DNA of 14,659 nt from an uncultured Veillonella sp. (GCA_915066865.1 CAJZEE010000055.1:1-14659), one strand, 5' to 3'; positions 1-7,136 are shown, numbered from the stretch's first letter. Notes: generated from the letters alone by a model not told the origin. Numbers and translations are program-made.

Positions 1-391
1 GACAAGCGAAAAAAGCGACTCCAAGCCATTTGCCAGCCCCTTTAGGTATCGATTCCTTCAGAAACAGAGCACTAAAGATAAAAACAAATATTCCTGTCGT
101 CTGAAATAGAATTGTTGCATCAGATAATTTTATGTGTACCAATGCTATGAAATTACATACCATACCAAAACCGCCGTATAAGCCACGCATGACGAGGAGC
201 CCTCTATCCTCTTTTGAAAAACGGATGCCCTTCACATACATAATAATGAGCACCGCAACAGTCCCAAAGAACCCACGGGCAAAAGCGATCTCCCCAGGTG
301 GAATATTTGTCCCTAACAGTTTTACAAATACATTCATCGTACTAAATAAAAGTGCGGATAACAATGCATATATAAGGCCCTTTTTAGCCAT
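1..391 (-). CDS. EamA/DMT-family membrane transporter, N-terminal part (cut by window edge)
   Basis: The frame opens at an ATG at 391, preceded by a strong GGAGGGG ribosome site, and runs off the left edge after 130 codons, so only the N-terminal part is visible. The protein starts MAKKGLIYALLSALLFSTMN and is strongly hydrophobic. It shows roughly four to five alternating membrane helices with short basic loops. The first helix with a small-residue and Asn pattern (LLFSTMNVFVK), the following PPGEIAFARGFF stretch and the later LSDATILFQTTGIFVFIFSA segment are typical of the first EamA repeat of drug/metabolite transporters. The full protein would normally have about ten helices and 280-300 residues. 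The substrate cannot be told; family members export amino acids, nucleobases or other metabolites. It lies downstream of thrC but is separated from it by a terminator and about 180 bp, so it is probably its own unit. Confidence 0.85.
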   Translation of the reverse strand, partial: MAKKGLIYALLSALLFSTMNVFVKLLGTNIPPGEIAFARGFFGTVAVLIIMYVKGIRFSKEDRGLLVMRGLYGGFGMVCNFIALVHIKLSDATILFQTTGIFVFIFSALFLKESIPKGAGKWLGVAFFAC

Positions 392-570
392 AGCCCCTCC
401 TATAATTATATTTCTCTATATAATTATAAACCCATATTTCTATAAATAATGAATACATCAATACATACTAACAAAATTCCATATCATATGATGAATGTTA
501 ATTTAATGAGAAAATGAATTTAATTGGTTAATCAATAAAAAATGATTACTCAATAAAAAACATATAGATA

Positions 571-596
571 TGCCGCCTTTCTAATGAAAGGCGGCA
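571..596 (-). terminator. Rho-independent terminator of thrC
   Basis: A perfect 10-bp inverted repeat (TGCCGCCTTT / AAAGGCGGCA, 6-nt loop) begins 5 bp past the thrC stop codon. In the direction of thrC transcription the T-rich run (GTTTTTTATT) only begins about 10 nt after the stem, so termination may be less sharp than at the other hairpins in this window. Confidence 0.65.
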
Positions 597-601
597 TTGT
601 A

Positions 602-2101
602 TTATTTAGAGAATGTATCTACAAAGGCTAAGATTTCTTGTTTCATATTCTCTTTGTCGATTGCTTTTGTAAAGCGCAATGGTTTAGATTGCAACGCTTC
701 CAATTGTTTAGGGAAGGCAACACCCGTTACAGCAGAAATATTATCTAAGCTTTCATAAGGAGTCTCGCCTACCTTGATATCCAATGCCTCACAGATTGGT
801 GTAGGGAATTTAAACGGATGTGCTGTAGATGCAATCACTGTATGACGAGCGCCATCTTCAGGATGCTTCTTCAACTCCTTCATATACGCCCCCATAGCAA
901 CCGCCGTATGAGGATCCATTACATAACCATAAGAATTGTATACTTGCTGAATGATTGCTTTTGTTTCTTCATCATCTACGTAGGCACCAGCGAAATTCGC
1001 CTTAACGCGTTTAAGTTCTTCTTCGTTAACAGTTAATTTACCTGTGGCTTTAAGATCTTTCATCCAACTAGCTGTACGTTCACTGTCTTCACCAGAGATA
1101 TAGTATAAGAATCGTTCAAAATTGGAGGACTCAAGAATATCCATAGATGGAGAAATTGTCGTATAGAATGGGCGGTTCATATCGTAGGTACCATTTTCAA
1201 AGAAATCAGTAAGTACGTTGTTTTGGTTAGATGCACAAATCAATTTGCCGATAGGAATCCCCATTTTTTTAGCATAGTAAGCAGCCAAGATATTACCGAA
1301 GTTACCTGTTGGAACAACTACGTTGAAAGCTTCATCTTCATGGATAGCACCTTGTGCTACGAGCTCAGCATAGGCATTTACATAGTACACTACTTGCGGT
1401 GCCAAACGACCGATGTTGATGGAGTTCGCACTGGAAAACATAACACCTTTTTCAGCAACTTCTTCTGCAGTTGCTTTATCAACAAAGAGGCGTTTCAAGA
1501 ATTGTTGAGCATCGTCAAAGTTACCATGAATAGCCGTAACATTAACATTCTCCCCTTCTTGTTTTTGCATTTGTTCCGCTTGCATAGGACTAACGCCATC
1601 AGTTGGATAGAATACTTGAATATGAGTTCCCGGTACATCCTTGAAGCCTTCAAGAGCCGCTTTACCAGTATCACCAGAGGTAGCAGTTAAGATAAGTACT
1701 TCTTTTTTCTCGCCCTCAGCCTCCTTAGCAGCTACTAAAAGGTATGGAAATAAGGATAATGCCATATCTTTGAAAGCTTGTGTGCGGCCATGGAACAATT
1801 CCAATACAGAAACCTTTTCCAATAAAGAGTGTAATGGTGCAATATCGCGAGTACTGAAATTAGCGTCGCAATAAGCAGAATTAATCATTTCATTCAAATG
1901 AGCCTCAGAGAAGCATGGAAACAACTTCGTTAAAACAACGGCTGCTACCTCTTGATAGTTTTTATCTTTTACATCATTGTAAGTTAAGCAGTTTGTAGGA
2001 AACAAAGATGGTACATATAGGCCACCGTCTTCTGCCAAACCGTGCAACAATGCATATGTTTCATTTACCGCAACGGTACCTCGAGTGCTAGTATAATTCA
2101 T
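602..2101 (-). CDS. thrC: Threonine synthase
   Basis: Converts O-phospho-L-homoserine and water to L-threonine and phosphate, using pyridoxal phosphate, as the last step of threonine synthesis in the cytoplasm. The 499-residue protein begins MNYTSTRG, the usual start of this family. It carries the PLP-lysine motif ELFHGRTQAFKDMA (Lys about 111). The cofactor-phosphate and substrate motifs follow: TATSGDTGKAA, FSSANSINIGRLAPQ and VPTGNFGN. Length and motif order match the long, E. coli/yeast-like class of threonine synthases. I chose the ATG at 2101 over an in-frame ATG at 2113: a GAGGT ribosome site lies 5 nt before the downstream ATG, nothing comparable precedes the upstream one, and MNYTSTRG is the conserved N-terminus. 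It appears monocistronic, with an extended -10 promoter upstream and a hairpin terminator behind. No other threonine-pathway gene (thrB, hom) is in view. Confidence 0.97.
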   Translation of the reverse strand: MNYTSTRGTVAVNETYALLHGLAEDGGLYVPSLFPTNCLTYNDVKDKNYQEVAAVVLTKLFPCFSEAHLNEMINSAYCDANFSTRDIAPLHSLLEKVSVLELFHGRTQAFKDMALSLFPYLLVAAKEAEGEKKEVLILTATSGDTGKAALEGFKDVPGTHIQVFYPTDGVSPMQAEQMQKQEGENVNVTAIHGNFDDAQQFLKRLFVDKATAEEVAEKGVMFSSANSINIGRLAPQVVYYVNAYAELVAQGAIHEDEAFNVVVPTGNFGNILAAYYAKKMGIPIGKLICASNQNNVLTDFFENGTYDMNRPFYTTISPSMDILESSNFERFLYYISGEDSERTASWMKDLKATGKLTVNEEELKRVKANFAGAYVDDEETKAIIQQVYNSYGYVMDPHTAVAMGAYMKELKKHPEDGARHTVIASTAHPFKFPTPICEALDIKVGETPYESLDNISAVTGVAFPKQLEALQSKPLRFTKAIDKENMKQEILAFVDTFSK

Positions 2102-2151
2102 GGAATACCTCATTCATAACTACAATGGATTTTTACGAGTTTAATAGAATC

Positions 2152-2160
2152 ATTATAGCA
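2152..2160 (-). promoter_or_regulatory. Extended -10 promoter candidate for thrC
   Basis: On the minus strand the sequence reads TGCTATAAT, a perfect extended -10 element, about 50 nt before the chosen thrC start. No convincing -35 hexamer lies 16-18 nt upstream, where the arm of the preceding terminator sits. Extended -10 promoters can work without one. Confidence 0.5.
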
Positions 2161-2163
2161 TAA

Positions 2164-2185
2164 AAGCGCCCTAAAAGGGGCGCTT
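2164..2185 (-). terminator. Hairpin terminator after the DyP peroxidase gene
   Basis: A GC-rich 8-bp perfect inverted repeat, AAGCGCCC / GGGCGCTT with a 6-nt loop, lies in the gap between the peroxidase and thrC. On the minus strand it is followed by a short T run (GCTTTTATG). The run is short, so termination may be partial. The hairpin sits directly upstream of the thrC -10 element. Confidence 0.6.
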
Positions 2186-2288
2186 CTATAGAATAATATA
2201 TTATTTTAGATTTAACGAATCTAATTAACCTGTTATTTGACCTATTTTAGGAATATTAAAGTTGGCAATACCTATAAGTTCAAATCGA

Positions 2289-3230
2289 TTATAGTTCACC
2301 TTCTGCTATCGCATCTAATGTATCAAGAGATGGAATGAAGAACAACATGCCTGTAATCGGTTTAGAATAGTCTAACAACTTATCATTTTGAGTAAACATA
2401 TTAGTAAGCATTGTTTTCGTTACATCCCAGTAACGAGCATAACCAATAAAGTATGTACCACGTACACCTTGGCCTGGTTGTGCAAACGGCACATTCATAC
2501 GAACGATTTTGTGTTCTTCATCATCACGATTATCTTGAGCCACTACATTGTGAGCTGCCGGATCTTTTTCATCATCCTCTAATTCAATATCGCTAAATTT
2601 ACGACGACCAATGAATTTTTCTTGCATTTCTGTAGGAAGCGCACGCCATGCATCAAGATCATGTTCATATTTTTGAGCAAATGCATAAGAGCCATTAGTG
2701 AATTCAGGATCTTCATCACCAATAACGCCCCACTCTACAGCCTCTTGCCCAACGGGGTTTTCCGTACCATCAACAAAATCAATAATCGCACGACCTTGTT
2801 CGTAGTGGAAGCCATGAGTTTCATCTACCACAGATGTAATAGGACGTAAGAACTCCATAATTTGATCCACTACAGTATAAGTAACAGATTCATCATTGGA
2901 GCGAACATGCAAGAATAAATCAGCTGCAACAGCTGGTACGTCTTGTTTATCACCTTTTATGCCTTGAAAATCTTCTAACTCTTTTGGTACCGGTGCATTA
3001 GGGAACAAATAACCCCAGGCTTTACGGCTAAAGCCAAAAGCAATGCCCAATCCTTCACCATTAGCACGAATACTAACAGAACGTTTAATGGCTTGAATAC
3101 GATCTGCCATATCTTGAATCACTTCAAGTTCTGCCTCAGGATCTTTACGATTTAATAACAAAGTAGTGAAGTTGACACTTTGGCCAGCATCTTTATACAC
3201 ATCTTGTGTTCTAGAAATATCTACTGCCAT
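2289..3230 (-). CDS. DyP-type haem peroxidase (YfeX-like, bacterial P/B class)
   Basis: A haem peroxidase that uses hydrogen peroxide to oxidise dyes, porphyrinogens or other reductants; the physiological substrate is unknown. At 313 residues it has the size of the short bacterial class. The signature appears as DFVDGTENP, with Asp154 as the expected distal catalytic acid. His227 (in DPAAHNVVA) is the likely proximal haem ligand, Arg244 (KIVRMNVPF) the distal arginine, and the family's GTYFIGYARYW stretch follows. The first glycine of the usual GxxDG motif is Asp151 here. No signal peptide is visible, so it should be cytoplasmic. The C-terminus (LDAIAEGEL) does not resemble an encapsulin cargo tag, and no encapsulin gene is near. 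The start is set by an AGGAGGT site 6 nt upstream. It stands alone, with its own terminator. A role in oxidative stress defence or haem handling in an anaerobe is inference. Confidence 0.93.
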   Translation of the reverse strand: MAVDISRTQDVYKDAGQSVNFTTLLLNRKDPEAELEVIQDMADRIQAIKRSVSIRANGEGLGIAFGFSRKAWGYLFPNAPVPKELEDFQGIKGDKQDVPAVAADLFLHVRSNDESVTYTVVDQIMEFLRPITSVVDETHGFHYEQGRAIIDFVDGTENPVGQEAVEWGVIGDEDPEFTNGSYAFAQKYEHDLDAWRALPTEMQEKFIGRRKFSDIELEDDEKDPAAHNVVAQDNRDDEEHKIVRMNVPFAQPGQGVRGTYFIGYARYWDVTKTMLTNMFTQNDKLLDYSKPITGMLFFIPSLDTLDAIAEGEL

Positions 3231-3481
3231 TTGGTACCTCCTAATGAGAAAAACTATTATACAACCATCATAAGCTATTATAATTTTACTGTCTATAAAA
3301 TATATTATATTGTATCAATGTCGTATTCTATTAATATTAATGTCAAAGTTTATAAACTTAATTAAATCAATGACTACTCGTTTGAGAAAAATAGGATTAA
3401 ACCACAACGTATTTTAACCATGTAAATAACTATATAAAGGCTAAAAAGATATGTAAAAAGCTAAAAGAAAATTATTTACAC
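3231..3481. other. AT-rich intergenic region upstream of the peroxidase gene
   Basis: About 250 bp of very AT-rich DNA without a credible gene. On the minus strand it holds several TATAAT-like elements (for example one about 30 nt before the peroxidase start), but none has a well-spaced, convincing -35. A TTGACA hexamer sits next to a 14-bp palindrome (annotated separately). The peroxidase promoter must lie here, but I cannot place it with certainty. Confidence 0.5.
3346..3359. promoter_or_regulatory. 14-bp perfect palindrome, possible operator for the peroxidase gene
   Basis: AAGTTTATAAACTT reads the same on both strands. On the minus strand it overlaps a TTGACA sequence (AAACTTTGACA), upstream of the peroxidase gene. 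Its size and symmetry suit a dimeric repressor site. It is not a clear match to the PerR or Fur consensus, and in AT-rich DNA chance cannot be excluded. Confidence 0.3.
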
Positions 3482-3514
3482 AAAAAAAGAACTCACACAA
3501 AATGTGAGTTCTTT
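3482..3514 (-). terminator. Rho-independent terminator of the tRNA-Lys gene
   Basis: A 12-bp perfect stem (AAAGAACTCACA / TGTGAGTTCTTT, loop of 5 nt) begins a few bases past the tRNA 3' end. On the minus strand a run of seven T residues overlaps the foot of the stem. Confidence 0.85.
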
Positions 3515-3518
3515 ACTC

Positions 3519-3594
3519 TGGTGGACCACCAGGGGTTCGAACCCTGGACACCCTGATTAAGAGTCAGGTGCTCTGCCAGCTGAGCTAGTGGTCC
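3519..3594 (-). tRNA. tRNA-Lys (anticodon CUU)
   Basis: A 76-nt cloverleaf can be drawn on the minus strand. The acceptor stem is GGACCAC / GTGGTCC. The D stem is GCTC / GAGC. The anticodon arm is CCTGA-CTCTTAA-TCAGG with anticodon CTT, and the T arm is CAGGG-TTCGAAC-CCCTG. The discriminator is A and the 3' CCA is encoded. Anticodon CUU reads the lysine codon AAG. The gene has its own near-consensus promoter and a strong terminator, so it is a single-gene unit between the peroxidase and the moaA operon. Confidence 0.97.
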
Positions 3595-3606
3595 ATGACA
3601 TGAATA

Positions 3607-3635
3607 ATTATATGCTTATTTTATAGGAATGTAAA
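3607..3635 (-). promoter_or_regulatory. Sigma-70 promoter of tRNA-Lys
   Basis: On the minus strand, TTTACA (3635-3630) and a perfect TATAAT (3612-3607) are separated by 17 bp. The tRNA begins 12 nt after the -10 hexamer, placing transcription start a few bases before the mature 5' end. This is one of the best promoters in the window, as expected for a stable RNA. Confidence 0.85.
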
Positions 3636-3677
3636 GAAAATTTATTACACTCCTATAAAATATCAACATTCATATTA

Positions 3678-3980
3678 TTAATATTGTAATATCCAATCCT
3701 TCATAATATTACAGGCCTCAGTAGGGAGTAGATCACTAGTCCCTACGCAGTTTTCACCACTATATAGTTGAAGCACACTATGAGTGCGACTTACTTCTTT
3801 TACAATAACATTCGTCAAATTAGACTTAGGAACGCTAAACTGTAAACCATAACGACCAAAATAGGTAAAAACAGACTCTTGTGTATCGTATTCTATATGG
3901 ACTTGAAGCATCTTGCCTCCAGGCCAGCATGATTCAACATTCTCCTTTGATCTAGGCTTTAAAAAATCAAGAAATCCCAT
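3678..3980 (-). CDS. Uncharacterised 100-residue protein translationally linked to moaA
   Basis: I do not recognise this family. The protein begins MGFLDFLKPRSK and has no signal peptide or membrane helix. It alternates short hydrophobic strands (MLQVHIEY, SVFTYFGRYGLQFSV, VIVKEV, VLQLYS) and ends with a probable helix (TEACNIMKDWILQY). A run of strands closed by one helix resembles small PH-like beta barrels, but that is only a guess from the pattern. It has two cysteines in the middle and C-terminal parts (ENCVGT, EACNIM) and one near the N-terminus (ESCWPGG). The ATG at 3980 lies 1 nt after the moaA stop, and its GGAGGG ribosome site is formed by the last codons of moaA, so the two are almost certainly co-translated. 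This suggests a role tied to MoaA or molybdopterin, which remains inference. No clear terminator follows before the tRNA promoter. Confidence 0.8.
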   Translation of the reverse strand: MGFLDFLKPRSKENVESCWPGGKMLQVHIEYDTQESVFTYFGRYGLQFSVPKSNLTNVIVKEVSRTHSVLQLYSGENCVGTSDLLPTEACNIMKDWILQY

Positions 3981-3981
3981 A

Positions 3982-4947
3982 CTACCCTCCGATTCGCCAC
4001 ATTGGTCGTTCTGGTTGCTCCATGCCTATACCATCATGTCGTTCTTGTTTTCGTTGCAAAGCACGTTCGATATGCTTGGCTAAAGCTTCTTCTGAGGCAC
4101 CATTGCGCACGAGCGATACAAGGTCAGCCTCATCATCTCGCAACAAGCACAATCGCATTTGACCATCAGATGTAAGGCGCACACGATTGCATGTATCACA
4201 ATAACTATGAGACATAGAAAAAATAAAGCCTACAGCCTTACCACTAGGTAATGCCAAATATGTAGCTGGACCAAAGCCATAAACAGAATGAACCTCTGTG
4301 AGAGATCCGCCACTAACGCGTTCTAATTGTTCCTTCCATTCATCAAAGGTAGGCCCATGAAAGGCATCACCTTGGAACGGCATGTATTCAATAAATCGCC
4401 AAACAACAGGCCATTTTTCAACATATTGTAATAAAGATTTAACTTCATCATCGGACCAATAACGAGATAAAACCGTATTAATCTTAACGGATTTAAAGTT
4501 AGCATTAATAGCACTACGTATACCGTCGAGGACAGACTCCAACTGTCCCGCTTTACCAACACAGGTGGCAAAAGCTTCAGTTTCAAGAGAGTCCAAACTA
4601 ATATTCACACGATTCAAGCCAAGTTTTTTTAACCGTTGCGCTCGTGAGGCTAATAAACTACCATTGGTAGTCATAGAAATATCTTCAAACCAACCTGTTT
4701 CTTTAATACGACCTAGTAACTCTTCGATATGTGGATAGAGCAAAGGCTCACCGCCTGTGAGGCGTACTGCCTTCACACCAATATGATGGAAGGCCCCTAA
4801 TATATTCATCCATTCATCAACAGATAATAGTTGTGTTTGACTTTGAGGAGTAATTTCTGCAGGTCGGCAGTAGGGACAACAAAAATTACACGCATCTGTC
4901 AACGACAGACGTACATATTCAATTGTACGACCCCATGCGTCTTTCAT
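3982..4947 (-). CDS. moaA: GTP 3',8-cyclase MoaA (molybdenum cofactor biosynthesis)
   Basis: A radical-SAM enzyme of the first step of molybdopterin synthesis: it turns GTP into 3',8-cyclo-7,8-dihydro-GTP. The 321-residue protein has the N-terminal radical-SAM cluster motif CxxxCxxC (Cys20, 24, 27 in DACNFCCPYC) and a GGEP segment (residues 65-68) for SAM binding. The second, GTP-binding 4Fe-4S motif follows: C-x2-C-x13-C (Cys250, 253, 267) with the arginines of NRVRLTSDG. It ends in the GlyGly tail that is essential in MoaA (WRIGG). The start at 4947 is preferred over an in-frame ATG at 4959 because GAGGTG lies just before it and covers the upstream ATG. It is the second gene of an operon with the MOSC gene (26 bp gap) and the uncharacterised downstream gene. 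MoaC, MoaE and MoeA are not in view. Confidence 0.95.
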   Translation of the reverse strand: MKDAWGRTIEYVRLSLTDACNFCCPYCRPAEITPQSQTQLLSVDEWMNILGAFHHIGVKAVRLTGGEPLLYPHIEELLGRIKETGWFEDISMTTNGSLLASRAQRLKKLGLNRVNISLDSLETEAFATCVGKAGQLESVLDGIRSAINANFKSVKINTVLSRYWSDDEVKSLLQYVEKWPVVWRFIEYMPFQGDAFHGPTFDEWKEQLERVSGGSLTEVHSVYGFGPATYLALPSGKAVGFIFSMSHSYCDTCNRVRLTSDGQMRLCLLRDDEADLVSLVRNGASEEALAKHIERALQRKQERHDGIGMEQPERPMWRIGG

Positions 4948-4973
4948 AACACACCTCATTTACTAATACGAAA

Positions 4974-5414
4974 TTATTTAATAATAGATACTTCATCACC
5001 TACATGAATCATACCAGTTTTAAGAACCTTACCAAAGATACCTTGTGTAGGCATAATGCAGGAACCAACTTGTTTCATAATTTCACAACCTTGATGACAT
5101 TCCTTGCCAATTTGAGTAATTTCAAGAATCACATCATCACCTACTTGTAAGTGAGTCCCTACAGCTAATTCATAAAGAACCATGCCTTCTACTGTAATGT
5201 TTTCAGCGAAATCACCAGGTTTGACATCTGCACCTTGTGCCCTCATGTGATCAATACTCGCAATACCAAGCAAGCTGATTTGGCGATGCCAATTTCCTGC
5301 ATGAGCATCTCCCTCCATCCCATGATCAACAATGAGATTGGCGGATTCAATATTATGTTTTTTTTGCCCTTTTCTCTCACTTATGGAGATAGCAATAATT
5401 TTTCCGTCTGCCAC
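4974..5414 (-). CDS. MOSC-domain protein (molybdenum cofactor-associated)
   Basis: A stand-alone MOSC (MoCo sulfurase C-terminal) domain of 146 residues. Visible family features are the early stretch NLIVDHGMEGDAHAG, the HRQISLLG segment, GDFAENITVEG, and the C-terminal Cys-rich motif GKECHQGCEIMKQVGSC with Cys106, Cys110 and Cys119, followed by MPTQGIFGKV. MOSC domains are thought to bind molybdopterin or carry sulfur for molybdoenzymes, but the exact reaction of the stand-alone forms is not settled. The start appears to be GTG at 5414, with AAGGG-type ribosome sites directly upstream. Linkage to moaA supports a cofactor role. It is the first gene of the MOSC-moaA operon. Confidence 0.9.
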   Translation of the reverse strand: MADGKIIAISISERKGQKKHNIESANLIVDHGMEGDAHAGNWHRQISLLGIASIDHMRAQGADVKPGDFAENITVEGMVLYELAVGTHLQVGDDVILEITQIGKECHQGCEIMKQVGSCIMPTQGIFGKVLKTGMIHVGDEVSIIK

Positions 5415-5421
5415 GTAGCCC

Positions 5422-5438
5422 TTCCCTTCTTATGGGAA
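5422..5438 (-). promoter_or_regulatory. Small hairpin overlapping the MOSC ribosome site region
   Basis: TTCCC / GGGAA with a 7-nt loop can pair just before the GTG start. One of the two AAGGG-like repeats lies in the stem and the other remains free. It could modulate translation, but the stem is only 5 bp. Confidence 0.25.
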
Positions 5439-5538
5439 CATTCCATATACATAACTTTTATAAACACTTAATTGTAAATACAAATTAATATTTCTATTTT
5501 ATGAAAGCATCACAAAATAGTTCTACAATTATCTATAT

Positions 5539-5547
5539 ATTATAGCA
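5539..5547 (-). promoter_or_regulatory. Extended -10 promoter candidate for the MOSC-moaA operon
   Basis: The minus strand reads TGCTATAAT, the same extended -10 seen before thrC, about 125 nt upstream of the MOSC start. No clear -35 is present. The implied leader is about 115 nt of AT-rich sequence. I see no recognisable Moco riboswitch in it. Confidence 0.45.
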
Positions 5548-5583
5548 TAATATTCTAATGTTTTTCCTGTGATTTTATTCACT

Positions 5584-5612
5584 AAAAAAACTCTACCGAA
5601 AGAGGTAGAGTT
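5584..5612 (-). terminator. Rho-independent terminator of the NCS2 permease gene
   Basis: A 9-bp stem (AACTCTACC / GGTAGAGTT) with a 6-nt loop lies 15 bp beyond the permease stop. On the minus strand it is followed by a run of seven T residues (two within the stem foot). Confidence 0.85.
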
Positions 5613-5627
5613 CTCATCTAGTTATTA

Positions 5628-6956
5628 TTATCGGCGACCCATTTCTTTAATTTCGTCACCTTTATTAACACCATTTAGTAATAAATTAAGCAAGATTGCC
5701 ATAATACTACCAAAGGTAATGCCAGATTTTAATATAATTTGTGCCCAATCAGGGAAATTAGCATAAAAGTTCGGCGCCGCAATAGGGATCATAGCCACTC
5801 CAATACTAATCGCCACAAGCATCAAGTTATGATTACCATCAAAGCTAACCTTACCAAGAGAGCGAATACCACTGGCAACAATCATGCCAAACATAGCAAT
5901 GCCAGCACCACCGAGTACTGCATTTGGAATGCTAGCAACTATAGCAGCTAATTTAGGGAATAATCCTAACAAAATTAAGATTACTCCAGATGCAGCTACT
6001 ACAAAGCGACTTTTAACACCTGTAACCGCAATAAGTCCTACGTTTTGAGCAAAAGCTGTATATGGGAAACTATTAAGAATTCCCCCTATTAAAGTGGAAA
6101 TACCATCAGCACGAATAACAGAAGCCAATTCTTTTCGACCTATTGGCTTATCCACAATTTCACCAATAGCAATACTATCACCTGTAGTCTCTACCATGAC
6201 AACGAGCATGACGATAATCATAGATAGTACAGAAGCCCAGTCAAATGTTGGCAAACCAAAATAGAATGGTTCAATGAAAGCAACCCATTGAGAACGACCA
6301 ACTTCGTCAAAATTAGCAACGCCCATTGCAAAGGCAATTGCTGTGCCTGCGATCAAACCGATTAATACAGAAAGATTACTTAAGAAACCTTTAGCAAACT
6401 TGTATACAAATACAACAATTAAAAACGTAAGAAATCCAAGTCCTATGTTCGTATAACTTCCAAATTCTGGATTTCCTACACCGCCCCCCATCCAATTAAT
6501 GGCAACTGGCATCAAATTAATCCCAATAAGAGTAATTATTGTTCCCGTTACAACAGGGGGGAACAGTCGAATTAGACGGCTAAAGAATGGAGCTACTATA
6601 AAAGTAAATAGACCTGCTACAATAATGGCACCGTAAATGGCAGTCATACCATGCTGTGCCCCAATCATAGTCATAGGTCCGACAGATGCAAAAGTAACAC
6701 CTTGGATCATAGGGATACGCCCACCTATATTACCGAAGCCTAATGTTTGAATTAAGGTCGCAATGCCACAAGTAAACAAGTCTGCTGTAATAAGACGAAT
6801 CAAGTCCTCCACAGGTAAATTCATCGCCTGTGCCACGATAATCGGTACCGCAACAGCTCCAGCATACATGGCAAGTACATGCTGTAAACCAAAGGCAAAG
6901 AGCTGTGGTATGGGCAACATACTATCGACTGTATTTATTTGGTTCTGATCTGTCAT
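5628..6956 (-). CDS. NCS2-family xanthine/uracil permease
   Basis: An inner-membrane nucleobase:cation symporter of 442 residues with about 12-14 helices. NCS2 signatures in order: FGLQHVLAMY in the first helix (Gln-His 25-26); the GNIGGRIPMIQGVTFAS loop; VETTGDS (Glu256, the substrate-binding acid of helix 8, and Asp260); and FAQNVGLIAVTGVKSR (Asn305), the family motif of helix 10. The glutamate and QNxG pattern match bacterial xanthine/urate transporters as well as uracil ones, so the substrate is uncertain. Nearby fhs, fchA and molybdopterin genes favour purines. The start at 6956 (MTDQNQ) has AGGAG 6 nt upstream. An in-frame ATG at 6992 lies before this site and has no ribosome site. It appears to be transcribed alone from a promoter just downstream of the fchA terminator. 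Confidence 0.92.
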   Translation of the reverse strand: MTDQNQINTVDSMLPIPQLFAFGLQHVLAMYAGAVAVPIIVAQAMNLPVEDLIRLITADLFTCGIATLIQTLGFGNIGGRIPMIQGVTFASVGPMTMIGAQHGMTAIYGAIIVAGLFTFIVAPFFSRLIRLFPPVVTGTIITLIGINLMPVAINWMGGGVGNPEFGSYTNIGLGFLTFLIVVFVYKFAKGFLSNLSVLIGLIAGTAIAFAMGVANFDEVGRSQWVAFIEPFYFGLPTFDWASVLSMIIVMLVVMVETTGDSIAIGEIVDKPIGRKELASVIRADGISTLIGGILNSFPYTAFAQNVGLIAVTGVKSRFVVAASGVILILLGLFPKLAAIVASIPNAVLGGAGIAMFGMIVASGIRSLGKVSFDGNHNLMLVAISIGVAMIPIAAPNFYANFPDWAQIILKSGITFGSIMAILLNLLLNGVNKGDEIKEMGRR

Positions 6957-7013
6957 AATGTCTCCTACATAAAGCCTCGAAATATCACCCATTTATTTTA
7001 CACTATCGTTCGG

Positions 7014-7041
7014 ATTATAACAATAGAAAAAAGAGAGTCTA
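7014..7041 (-). promoter_or_regulatory. Promoter candidate for the NCS2 permease
   Basis: On the minus strand TAGACT (7041-7036) and a perfect TATAAT (7019-7014) are 16 bp apart. The -35 lies inside the 3' arm of the fchA terminator, so the two signals overlap. Confidence 0.5.
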
Positions 7042-7070
7042 TTATTTTATATGTATTAATAGGCTCTCTT
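7027..7070 (-). terminator. Rho-independent terminator of the fhs-fchA operon
   Basis: A long stem (7031-7044 with 7057-7070, 13 of 14 pairs, 12-nt loop) lies about 67 bp after the fchA stop. On the minus strand it is followed by a run of T (CTCTCTTTTTTCT). One A-C mismatch interrupts the stem on this strand; on the plus strand it would be a G-U pair. Confidence 0.8.
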
Positions 7071-7136
7071 TATATTATTTCCCGAACTTTTATAGTTTGC
7101 TCGGTTATATTATTCGATTTATATTATAATCTCTTA

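Noticed and set aside
132..449. 105-codon plus-strand open frame at the left edge
   Set aside because: It is antisense to the EamA transporter, which has a strong ribosome site, membrane-protein composition and family features. The plus-strand product shows no domain and its end is AT-rich spacer.
1223..1690. 155-codon plus-strand open frame inside thrC
   Set aside because: Shadow frame antisense to a fully conserved region of threonine synthase; no family features.
2102..2288. Possible T-box leader for threonine synthase
   Set aside because: The predicted leader is only about 45 nt and holds no T-box motif; the one hairpin in the gap is the terminator of the upstream gene.
2289..2330. Encapsulin targeting tag on the DyP peroxidase
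   Set aside because: The C-terminal residues do not resemble known cargo-loading peptides and there is no encapsulin gene nearby.
4323..4586. 87-codon minus-strand frame inside moaA
   Set aside because: A frame-shifted reading of moaA; the main frame carries all cluster motifs and shows no break here.
6957..7136. Possible purine riboswitch before the NCS2 permease
   Set aside because: The leader after the predicted promoter is short, and I find neither the conserved loop sequences nor the three-way junction of purine or xanthine riboswitches. A covariance-model search would settle it.
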